NCBI GenBank assembly: GCA_030830385.1
Contig: JAURNA010000240.1
Span: 1 to 5,500, forward strand
DNA length: 5,500 bases
DNA from: Crocinitomicaceae bacterium
GTDB lineage: Bacteria; Bacteroidota; Bacteroidia; Flavobacteriales_D; Crocinitomicaceae
Direction of reading: 5' to 3'
Position numbers and translations under genes: made by a program. Below, piece by piece: positions 1-5,500 of the stretch (the stretch's first letter is position 1; the number at the start of each line of letters is the position of its first letter). The notes under the pieces were generated by a model. It saw nothing but the letters and a program-made list of their open reading frames with translations, made no database searches and was not told where the DNA came from.

Positions 1-623
1 ATGGAATCGGATTTATCCATGACATATTTGCGAATCTTCGTAAATGTTTGAAGTGATGAGTTTTTCAAACTTTCAGGATTCATGACATAAATGGCGCCGT
101 TGTAGCTGAATACAGGAGGGCAATCTTGTCGACGTGTGTATGTTCCGGGTTTCGATTGCTCCAAAAAACCGTTATCAGACTCCTCGAAGAGCGAATAGTA
201 TGGATTCTCGTCGGCTTCATTCACAGAAACGACCATATCCAGCGAATTCTCGTAGAGTTCAAGTGCACCACGAATGTGTTCTCCCGTTCTGAATGGAGAA
301 GTAGGCTGCAAAAGCACTACACAATCAAAGGAAATTCCCCGTGCTGTCGCCTGATCCATTTCATGAAGAATCACATCGTATGATGAGGCTGTGTCTGTAG
401 AAAGATGATCAGGACGTAATTCAGGAACCGAAATACCACAGGACTCTGCGATTCGTTTGATTTCGGCGTCATCCGTTGAAACCACAATTTGACTGGCATT
501 AAACACTTCAAGCGCAGCTTCAATAGTGTATCGAATGAGTGGTTTTCCACCTAGTGATTTGCTGTTTTTTCTGGGAATGCCTTTTGATCCACCACGAGCC
601 GGAATGATTACTAGATCCGTCAT
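1..623 (-). CDS. legF: CMP-legionaminate / CMP-nonulosonate cytidylyltransferase (LegF/NeuA family), 3' end cut by the window edge
   Basis: This enzyme activates the free nonulosonic acid with CTP to the CMP-sugar used by glycosyltransferases. The 207 visible codons are open from the ATG at 623 to the left edge with no stop. The N-terminus has the family's CTP-binding signature IPARGGSKGIPRKN (7-20), followed by VVSTDDAEI (47-55), RPDHLSTDTAS (70-80), LQPTSPFR (105-112) and TRRQDCPPVFSYNGAIYV (163-180). The visible end, KYVMDKSDS, normally precedes an acidic DID-type motif that binds magnesium. That motif and roughly 15-25 more residues should lie just outside, given a usual length of about 225-235. 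The ATG overlaps the ptmE TGA by one base (TGATG). No Shine-Dalgarno is evident upstream, so expression probably depends on coupling or reinitiation. NeuA acting on sialic acid is the alternative; the neighbours make a legionaminate substrate more likely. Confidence 0.92.
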   Translation of the reverse strand, partial: MTDLVIIPARGGSKGIPRKNSKSLGGKPLIRYTIEAALEVFNASQIVVSTDDAEIKRIAESCGISVPELRPDHLSTDTASSYDVILHEMDQATARGISFDCVVLLQPTSPFRTGEHIRGALELYENSLDMVVSVNEADENPYYSLFEESDNGFLEQSKPGTYTRRQDCPPVFSYNGAIYVMNPESLKNSSLQTFTKIRKYVMDKSDS

Positions 624-625
624 CA
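621..625 (-). other. TGATG stop/start overlap, ptmE-legF
   Basis: The ptmE TGA (625-623) and the legF ATG (623-621) share a single A. This pentamer is a common reinitiation arrangement. No Shine-Dalgarno is visible before it. Confidence 0.85.
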
Positions 626-1672
626 GAATTTAATGTGGTGAACGTCGGTCTGAGCCTTTTTGAAATCCTCGTGATTCCCGATATCGAGCCAATAATCAAC
701 CAACGGATAGCTTCGTACTACCTTACCTTCTTCAATTAACGACTCAATCAAATCAGTCGTGTTGTAGAATTTACCGTTGGGTATTCGAACGAGCGTTTCG
801 CGCTTCATTAGATAAATTCCTCCGTTGGAATAATATGTATATCTCGGTTTCTCTTTCAGTCCGCGAATTTGGCCGTTGTCTGTTTCAAATACCGCATATG
901 GCACGTCAACCTTATATGGAATCGATAAAACAGAAAAATCTGCATTCGACTCTATAAAATCCAGGAAAAATGACTCAAAATCGATGTTGGTCAACAAATC
1001 TGAATTCATGACGAGCACATAATCATTCTTGAATTCATCAATTAATCCGACTGACCCCAATGTGCCGAGCGGTTCATTTTCCCGAACGTAACGAATGGAA
1101 ATTCCTTTTTCCGAACCGTTTCCAAAATAGGTTTCAAGTTGATCACCAAGGTAATTTATCGAGATGGAAATATCATCGATTCCGTACAACGCAAGTCGAT
1201 TGATGTTTCGTTCAATGATAGGAACATCTCCTACATACAAAAGCGGTTTGGGAGTATCATTTGTGAGCGGCCGGAGTCGTTTTCCTTTGCCTCCTGCCAT
1301 GATAACTGCGTCGATGGGAAGGTAGGAACGATGCTGCTTCAGATTCAGTACGTTTACAATCGTATCGTTTTTTTTTTCAAGTACCGGAACGATGTAAATC
1401 TCTTTTTGTCTGAAATCCATCAGTTGCTTGAGGGCGCGCTCTTCCTTTCGAATAAACTTCGGGGAGCGATTCGTAAAATTGAGAATGTTCTCATCTGCGT
1501 TTGCCCCTTCAATCAGAGTCCGGCGAATATCACCATCGGTTATGGAACCCAGCAATTGCCGTTTTTCATCCACAATGAATATGGTTCCGTCCCGAGCCAA
1601 TTTGTCCAAACGGATTAGCGCCTCGCGAGCGCTCACTTCACTGGATAAGATGTGCTTTTCAAAGTTCTCCAT
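623..1672 (-). CDS. ptmE: CBS-domain sugar nucleotidyltransferase (PtmE-like, probable GDP-glucosamine-forming)
   Basis: This 349-residue protein joins two CBS motifs (about 1-60 and 62-115) to a GlmU/RmlA-like nucleotidyltransferase (about 121-345). The catalytic part shows AVIMAGGKGKRLRPLT (122-137), PKPLL (141-145), PLGTLGSVGL (201-210), the metal-binding type NSD (223-225), EKP (274-276) and WLDIG (328-332). The domain layout and operon position match PtmE of Campylobacter jejuni, which makes GDP-glucosamine from GTP and glucosamine-1-phosphate, so that legionaminate precursors carry GDP rather than UDP. The nucleotide used here cannot be read from sequence. CBS pairs often bind adenine nucleotides and may tune activity; that is inference. 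The ATG at 1672 lies inside the end of legG. AGGA directly abuts this ATG, too close for an ideal Shine-Dalgarno, so coupling to legG is likely. The gene contains a ten-A run at codons 99-102. Its TGA shares one base with the legF ATG. Confidence 0.88.
   Translation of the reverse strand: MENFEKHILSSEVSAREALIRLDKLARDGTIFIVDEKRQLLGSITDGDIRRTLIEGANADENILNFTNRSPKFIRKEERALKQLMDFRQKEIYIVPVLEKKNDTIVNVLNLKQHRSYLPIDAVIMAGGKGKRLRPLTNDTPKPLLYVGDVPIIERNINRLALYGIDDISISINYLGDQLETYFGNGSEKGISIRYVRENEPLGTLGSVGLIDEFKNDYVLVMNSDLLTNIDFESFFLDFIESNADFSVLSIPYKVDVPYAVFETDNGQIRGLKEKPRYTYYSNGGIYLMKRETLVRIPNGKFYNTTDLIESLIEEGKVVRSYPLVDYWLDIGNHEDFKKAQTDVHHIKF
1368..1377 (-). repeat. Homopolymeric A10 run in the ptmE coding strand
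   Basis: Ten T residues on the plus strand read as ten A residues in ptmE, covering the codons GAA AAA AAA AAC (E99-K100-K101-N102). The run sits in the predicted turn of the second CBS motif, about 20 residues before the nucleotidyltransferase domain. It is the longest mononucleotide run I see in the window. Runs of this length can promote transcriptional slippage or replication slippage; whether this one does is unknown. Confidence 0.9.
1659..1672 (-). other. 14-bp coding overlap, legG-ptmE
   Basis: The last codons of legG (encoding roughly NGEL and the stop) are read in a second frame as the first codons of ptmE (MENF). This is the longest overlap in the operon. AGGA sits immediately before the ptmE ATG, leaving almost no spacer. 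Confidence 0.8.
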
Positions 1673-2780
1673 TCCTAATGGTTTTTAATATCGTTATAAC
1701 GTTTTCAATGGTTCCTTCCTTTACATAATGGTTTTCTCCGGAAAAGTTCTTTGGATGGTCAATTAATTCCATCGTCGCTTCATTCATCGCCTCAAATTCA
1801 AAGGGGACGTCAATGATGTTGCCACTTTGTAATCGTCCTTTTTGGCGATCTCCCACGTTAATTACCCATTTCCCGAAACTTGCTGCTTCGATAATGCCGC
1901 TGGATGAGTTTCCGAGTATGAAGTCACATTCATTCATGGCACTGAAGTACCCTTTTTTACCAAAGCTTTCGATGAGGGTAATCTGATCTTGCTTACCCTT
2001 GGCAAAGTTGAGAAGCGCTTCACGGTAAACGCTTCCTTGTGTGTCTGCGTTTGGAAGACCTACAACCAAATGTTTCTTCCCGAGCACGGATTCAAATAAA
2101 CGGATCATAGCATTGCAGTGTTGATGAGATTCTTCCCAGCGTGCTGTTTCTGAGTGAAATGTGCAGAGAATAAAGGGGTGAGCCGGAATATTGAATGTGC
2201 TAAAAAACACTTCTCGGGAGAACAACTCAGTTGTCTTCAGATCTGATAAACTCAAGGACCCAACGGAATGAAGCGATGCCTCTGCTGTTCCCACCAGTTC
2301 GCGCACTCTTTCTGTAAACACATCTGTGGCTGTAAAATGATGTTTGGAAGCTAACGTAATTTGATGGCGGTAAACATTGTCGATTGCACCAAGGGTCTGT
2401 TCCCCGCCGTGAAAATGCCCAAAATTGACTCCAAATGGAATTCCAGCTTGAACAGCCGCATTCATTTCGTATCGATCACCTAGACAAAGCACGAGATCGA
2501 AAGCGTTGGAAGACCAGAAATCCGAAAAGGTATCAACGACCTGCGCGTATCCCTTCGAAATCGATGCAGGATCGGTGTCATTGACAACCGTTTTAATCTC
2601 ATGAACGGTGAGGTTAACTGTCTGGCGGATTTCATTGATTGTATAGCCATGTTCTCGCGAGAGGTGCGTACCGAACGCAATGATCTCGGTAGTGAAATCG
2701 ACATTTTTTCCCATTGCATTAAGCAGTGGGGTATAAATGCCAAAATCGGCTCTGGAACTTGTCAATACACCTACTTTCAT
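1659..2780 (-). CDS. legG: Hydrolysing nucleotide-sugar 2-epimerase (LegG/NeuC family)
   Basis: This 373-residue enzyme has the fold of UDP-GlcNAc 2-epimerases of the hydrolysing NeuC type. Here it should convert the nucleotide-linked 2,4-diacetamido-2,4,6-trideoxy-glucose derivative to the free manno-configured sugar, the substrate of LegI, releasing the nucleotide. The protein begins MKVGVLTSSRADFGIYTPLL, the standard opening of this subgroup. Other landmarks are LCLGDRYEM (98-106), GHFHGGEQ (121-128), GSLSLSDL (174-181), CTFHSET (206-212) and the nucleotide-binding GNSSSGIIEAASFG (290-303), then NVGDRQKGRLQ. The ATG at 2780 overlaps the legI stop as ATGA. A purine-rich stretch (GAGAAG) about 8-13 bases upstream is the most credible ribosome-binding site of the internal genes. 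The 3' end overlaps ptmE by 14 bp. NeuC, acting on UDP-GlcNAc for true sialic acid, is the main alternative, but an aminotransferase and a C4 acetyltransferase would not be needed for that. Confidence 0.91.
   Translation of the reverse strand: MKVGVLTSSRADFGIYTPLLNAMGKNVDFTTEIIAFGTHLSREHGYTINEIRQTVNLTVHEIKTVVNDTDPASISKGYAQVVDTFSDFWSSNAFDLVLCLGDRYEMNAAVQAGIPFGVNFGHFHGGEQTLGAIDNVYRHQITLASKHHFTATDVFTERVRELVGTAEASLHSVGSLSLSDLKTTELFSREVFFSTFNIPAHPFILCTFHSETARWEESHQHCNAMIRLFESVLGKKHLVVGLPNADTQGSVYREALLNFAKGKQDQITLIESFGKKGYFSAMNECDFILGNSSSGIIEAASFGKWVINVGDRQKGRLQSGNIIDVPFEFEAMNEATMELIDHPKNFSGENHYVKEGTIENVITILKTIRNGEL
2777..2780 (-). other. ATGA stop/start overlap, legI-legG
   Basis: The legI TGA (2779-2777) and the legG ATG (2780-2778) overlap by 4 bp. 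A GAGAAG stretch lies upstream at a workable distance from the ATG, so legG may also recruit ribosomes on its own as well as by coupling. Confidence 0.85.
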
Positions 2781-3799
2781 TCGAAATCTTCTCGTTTTAA
2801 CAGCGTTCCTGATTTCAGGTTTCTGAGAACGCGTTTACCCACAACTTGGTCAATCTCCATTGGAGAAATTCCATTTCCGGGGCGAAGCATGATGAGATCT
2901 CCCGCAGCGATTACATGTCCTTCTTCCAGATTCTGATTCGTATGAATACTTTTTCTGGCAGCCGATATATTTTTAAGTTCTGATTGACTCGGTTCCTTCA
3001 TCCCGGATCCTTCAATGGCTTGTTCAATGTTGCGAATACCTATAACCATGGCTTTCAATTCAACCGGAGTGAGCGACGCGGCATGATCGGGTCCGGGTAA
3101 GGATTGATCCAGGGTAAAATGCTTTTCAATGATTTTTGCACCAAGTGCTACGGCTGCGATAGGAACCTCAATTCCCAGCGTATGATCCGAATAGCCGATC
3201 TCGACGTTAAACGAATCCCGAATGTCATGCATTGCGTACAGATTCACGTCTGACATATCTGTTGGATATTGCGTATTACAATGCAATACAGAAATCGAGT
3301 TTCTGGCAACACCTGATTCAGTTAATGTGTTAATCGCGTTGCTAATTTCTTCTTTCGTGGCCATCCCTGTGGAAACAATCACGGGTTTTCCTTTGCCTGC
3401 TATGTGTTGCAGATAGGGCTTGTTCGTGATTTCACCAGATGGAACTTTGAAGAAGTCGCAACCTAGTTTATCCAGAAAATCGATGCTTTCCTGATCGAAT
3501 CCCGTCGAAAGAAACTTAATCTTGTTGTCGCGTGCGTGAGCGATCAATTTGGGATACCATCCTTCCGAAATTTCCAACTGTTTCAACATGGTAAACTGCG
3601 AATCGCCCTGTTGTGTGTTTTCTATCTGATACGCTGCTTTTTGTGCTTTTTTATGGACGAGGTTTTCCGTCTTAAAGGTTTGGAATTTGATGTAATCGGC
3701 ACCTGCATTTGCCGCTTCTGAAATGAGTGAGAGTGCTTTATTGAGATCACCGTTGTGATTGACACCTGCTTCTGCTATTATGATCACTGACTTTTTCAC
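2777..3799 (-). CDS. legI: N,N'-diacetyllegionaminate synthase (NeuB/LegI family)
   Basis: The protein condenses phosphoenolpyruvate with a 6-carbon N-acyl-mannosamine-type sugar to make the 9-carbon nonulosonic acid. With the GTG at 3799 as start it has 340 residues, the usual family length, beginning MKKSVIIIAEAGVNHNGD. The NeuB TIM barrel spans about 1-260, with NHNG (14-17), KFQTF (38-42), KVPSGEI (118-124), GYSDHT (202-207) and EKHFTLD (225-231). H206 and H227 are likely the metal-binding histidines, followed by GPDHAAS (236-242). A SAF (antifreeze-like) domain covers about 280-340. RPGNGI (306-311) in it probably supplies the Arg that reaches the partner subunit's active site, by analogy with NeuB. 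A longer reading from GTG 3835 adds 12 residues that look like read-through of legH's end. GTG 3799 overlaps the legH TGA as GTGA and is preferred. NeuB (sialate) and PseI (pseudaminate) are paralogues; the flanking legC, legH and ptmE favour legionaminate. Confidence 0.92.
   Translation of the reverse strand: MKKSVIIIAEAGVNHNGDLNKALSLISEAANAGADYIKFQTFKTENLVHKKAQKAAYQIENTQQGDSQFTMLKQLEISEGWYPKLIAHARDNKIKFLSTGFDQESIDFLDKLGCDFFKVPSGEITNKPYLQHIAGKGKPVIVSTGMATKEEISNAINTLTESGVARNSISVLHCNTQYPTDMSDVNLYAMHDIRDSFNVEIGYSDHTLGIEVPIAAVALGAKIIEKHFTLDQSLPGPDHAASLTPVELKAMVIGIRNIEQAIEGSGMKEPSQSELKNISAARKSIHTNQNLEEGHVIAAGDLIMLRPGNGISPMEIDQVVGKRVLRNLKSGTLLKREDFE
3796..3799 (-). other. GTGA stop/start overlap that decides the legI start
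   Basis: The legH TGA (3798-3796) overlaps a GTG (3799-3797) that starts the canonical KKSVIIIAEAG beta strand of LegI. No clear Shine-Dalgarno precedes it. The overlap mirrors the two ATGA junctions on either side, and it is the main reason for preferring this GTG over the in-frame GTG at 3835. Confidence 0.8.
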
Positions 3800-4425
3800 A
3801 ATATGCGTTTCATTTCTGCAGGAACTCCGGCCCACAATTCGTTGTCAGGGATGTCCTCCAGCACTACCGATCCGGCGCCTACGATCGCATATTTACCAAT
3901 GGTAATTCCTTCTTTGACCGTGACATTTGCGCCTAAAAAAGCTCCTTTTTTCACCGTAACATTTCCGGCGATTGCACAACCCGGAGCGAGATGAACATAA
4001 TCTTCAACCACACATTCATGTTCCACAATGCTGCCTGAATTTACAATAACTCCATCACCCAAAACGGCTATAGCATTCACAATGGCATTGGGACCAATCA
4101 GCGTACTTTGCCCAACTTTTGCGGATGATGAAACAGATGCCGTTGGATGCACTGCTTGAATTTCTTCAAGTTTGTTTTGCCGGATCCACTGCACAAATTT
4201 TTCGCGAAGGGAATTGGACCCAACTGCTGGAAATACGGGGCCAAGTGAGCGAATACGATCAATATCTACGGTACTCTCACTCCCTAAATACTCGAGTTCC
4301 TTGGGGTTTTTTTCTTTTTGTTCCGTATCCAAATAGGCTGACGCTCGAAATTCGGGGAGCAAGCAATCCGACGCGACGTAGGCGTGTCCGGAATAACCAA
4401 GAAGTACTGTATTACGTGCACTCAT
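3796..4425 (-). CDS. legH: LegH-type sugar O/N-acetyltransferase (NeuD/PglD family)
   Basis: This 209-residue protein belongs to the NeuD/PglD acetyltransferases. In this context it should transfer acetyl from acetyl-CoA to the C4 amine made by LegC. Residues 1 to about 85 form the N-terminal Rossmann-like substrate domain, with a glycine-rich GYSGHAYVASD turn (10-20) after the first strand. From about 90 on, hexapeptide repeats build a left-handed beta-helix (for example VGQSTLIGPNAIV, GNVTVKKGAFLGANVTV, ITIGKYAIVGAGSVV). H136-E137 in the VEHECVVEDYVHLAPG segment matches the catalytic His-Glu pair of PglD, and the protein ends with the typical AGVPAEMKRIL. The start is the ATG at 4425, which shares ATGA with the legC stop. 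The preceding sequence has no strong Shine-Dalgarno, so translation probably depends on coupling. A UDP-bacillosamine type acetyltransferase (PglD itself) is the nearest alternative; the surrounding genes argue for LegH. Confidence 0.9.
   Translation of the reverse strand: MSARNTVLLGYSGHAYVASDCLLPEFRASAYLDTEQKEKNPKELEYLGSESTVDIDRIRSLGPVFPAVGSNSLREKFVQWIRQNKLEEIQAVHPTASVSSSAKVGQSTLIGPNAIVNAIAVLGDGVIVNSGSIVEHECVVEDYVHLAPGCAIAGNVTVKKGAFLGANVTVKEGITIGKYAIVGAGSVVLEDIPDNELWAGVPAEMKRIL
4422..4425 (-). other. ATGA stop/start overlap, legC-legH
   Basis: The legC TGA (4424-4422) and the legH ATG (4425-4423) share bases, giving a 4-bp overlap. The 20 bases upstream of the ATG carry only a weak purine patch (CGAGTAG). 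This arrangement usually reflects translational coupling, with the terminating ribosome reinitiating on the next gene. Confidence 0.85.
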
Positions 4426-5500
4426 AATCGTACGCTACTCGGAATGTTTACGAGATGTTGCTCGATAAATATACTTGTTTTCAAATCTCCATGTTTCGCA
4501 TCCTTCATGTAGGGAAGTCGATGTAACAGCGACCAAATCGGTCGTGTCATTACACCAGAATCGTTTGTTTCCGCTAAAAATGTATCGCGATCAGCTGGAT
4601 TTTCCAGTAGAATTGCGTTCAGCCAGTAGTTGGATAGACAGCTCTCGGGCTCACTGATGAATTGTTCATCGCGATTGGAAAAGAATGCTTGATATTCTGA
4701 AGCTGTAGCTCGCTTGTTTTCAATGAATTCATCCAGTTTCTCAAGTTGAGCGCATGCCAAAGCCGCATTGATATTCGGACAGCGATAATTGTATCCGAGA
4801 TGGTCATGATTGTATTCCCAGCGATGCGGTATTTTGGCTTGCGTACTCAGATGTTTTGCTTTTTTTGCGAGCTCAGCGTCATTCGTCACAATAATTCCGC
4901 CTCCTCCACACGTAATGGTCTTATTTCCGTTGAAGCTAAAAATTCCTAGAGTACCGAATGTTCCTGTGTGTTGATCTTTGTAGTAAGAACCAATCGACTC
5001 GGCGGCGTCTTCTACGAGTTGAACATTGTGCGCATCACAAATGGAAATGAGCGCATCAATCTCTAGAGGAATACCAAAAGTGTGCATAGGGACAACTGCT
5101 CCTACCCGCTGATTCGTAGGAGTGTAAATGGCTTCTCCGTTACGCATTTCAACAGATTCAAAAAAGGTTCGAAGTGCCTTAGTTGACATACCCAGTGTAT
5201 GTTGATCTACATCCACGAAGTAGGGAGAGGAACCTGTGTATTCAATTGCATTGGCTGTAGCTGCAAAACTCAGAGATTGCGTTACGACGATATCATTCTG
5301 TTTCACTCCTGCGAGCACAAGGGACAAGTGAAGAGCTGCGGTCCCGTTTACAACGGCAACGGCATATTTCGCGCCCGTATAATCAGCCATCATTTGTTCA
5401 AATCGATCCACGTATTTTCCCACAGAAGAAACAAAGGTTGAATCGATGCAATCGCTGAGGTATTTTTTCTCGTTCCCGACGAATTTGGGCTCGTGCAACG
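4422..5500 (-). CDS. legC: LegC-type PLP-dependent sugar aminotransferase, 5' end cut by the window edge
   Basis: This is a DegT/DnrJ/EryC1 family aminotransferase. It is expected to transfer an amino group, usually from glutamate, to C4 of a nucleotide-linked 4-keto-6-deoxy-hexosamine in the cytoplasm. The 358 visible residues hold the fold's landmarks: NGTAALHL (about 51-58), the VEDAAES segment (about 162-168) whose Asp normally contacts the PLP pyridine nitrogen, and SFNGNKTITCGGGG (about 188-201), in which K193 is the likely Schiff-base lysine. The opening HEPKFVGNEKKY followed by STFVSSVGKYVDRFE is characteristic of the LegC subgroup. The first visible full codon is TTG (5498-5496), read here as an internal Leu. 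The two bases before it (CG) fit an upstream Pro codon, as in the usual PLHEP motif. LegC proteins usually run about 380-390 residues, so some 25-30 residues should lie beyond the edge. The TGA stop overlaps the legH ATG. The family is near certain; legionaminate specificity comes from the neighbours. Confidence 0.93.
   Translation of the reverse strand, partial: LHEPKFVGNEKKYLSDCIDSTFVSSVGKYVDRFEQMMADYTGAKYAVAVVNGTAALHLSLVLAGVKQNDIVVTQSLSFAATANAIEYTGSSPYFVDVDQHTLGMSTKALRTFFESVEMRNGEAIYTPTNQRVGAVVPMHTFGIPLEIDALISICDAHNVQLVEDAAESIGSYYKDQHTGTFGTLGIFSFNGNKTITCGGGGIIVTNDAELAKKAKHLSTQAKIPHRWEYNHDHLGYNYRCPNINAALACAQLEKLDEFIENKRATASEYQAFFSNRDEQFISEPESCLSNYWLNAILLENPADRDTFLAETNDSGVMTRPIWSLLHRLPYMKDAKHGDLKTSIFIEQHLVNIPSSVRL

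Noticed and set aside
126..383. An 85-codon plus-strand open frame at the left end
   Set aside because: It is antisense to legF, whose motifs are continuous across the same bases. Its composition looks like random coding and it has no ribosome-binding site context.
1..623. A possible broken or missing gene at the left end
   Set aside because: Codon-by-codon reading of the minus strand from 623 gives 207 intact codons with all LegF/NeuA motifs. The frame simply runs off the window without a stop.
1139..1618. A 159-codon open frame on the plus strand opposite ptmE
   Set aside because: It lies wholly antisense to a clear enzyme gene, shows no recognisable motif or domain, and is best explained as a shadow frame.
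2777..3799. Assignment of the synthase as NeuB (sialic acid) or PseI (pseudaminic acid)
   Set aside because: Family motifs alone do not settle this, but neighbouring LegC- and LegH-type genes and a PtmE-like enzyme fit legionaminate. There are no PseB, PseC, PseH or PseG homologues in the window.
4307..4319. T-rich stretch (T7 C T5) on the plus strand, possible terminator or slippage site
   Set aside because: It encodes a Lys/Glu-rich loop of LegH (QKEKN). No stem-loop sits beside it in the direction of transcription, and a run of seven is too short to single out.
1..5500. A wholly new biological system, mobile element, CRISPR array or RNA gene
   Set aside because: All bases are accounted for by six overlapping genes of one known pathway. 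I saw no inverted-repeat ends, transposase, spaced repeats, tRNA-like or rRNA-like stretches.

Overview
This window is a slice of a bacterial nonulosonic acid (sialic-acid-like sugar) gene cluster. All six genes lie on the minus strand, so transcription runs from the right edge to the left edge. The gene set fits biosynthesis of CMP-legionaminic acid. Legionaminic acid is a bacterial analogue of sialic acid that decorates flagellins, lipopolysaccharide O-chains or capsules. The host cannot be named from this stretch. It is a bacterium with GC in the low to mid 40s percent (judged by eye), ATG and GTG starts, and mostly weak Shine-Dalgarno sequences.

Layout in transcription order: legC (PLP aminotransferase, 5500-4422, 5' end off the window); legH (left-handed beta-helix N-acetyltransferase, 4425-3796); legI (nonulosonate synthase using PEP, 3799-2777); legG (hydrolysing nucleotide-sugar 2-epimerase, 2780-1659); ptmE (CBS-domain plus sugar nucleotidyltransferase, 1672-623); legF (CMP-nonulosonate cytidylyltransferase, 623-1, 3' end off the window). 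The legF frame is open from its ATG to the window edge without a stop.

The genes work as one pathway. PtmE-type enzymes activate the hexosamine with a nucleotide, GDP in the characterised Campylobacter route. A 4,6-dehydratase (LegB, not in the window and expected upstream of legC) then makes the 4-keto-6-deoxy sugar. LegC aminates C4, LegH acetylates that amine, and LegG inverts C2 and releases the nucleotide. LegI condenses the resulting 6-deoxy-diacetamido-mannose sugar with PEP, and LegF charges the product with CMP for a glycosyltransferase.

Every gene junction overlaps (4, 4, 4, 14 and 1 bp), so the window has no intergenic DNA, promoter or terminator. This points to a single translationally coupled operon. 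The system is known rather than new. The main feature worth a second look is a run of ten A residues in the ptmE coding strand, inside its second CBS motif, where slippage would give CBS-only truncated products.
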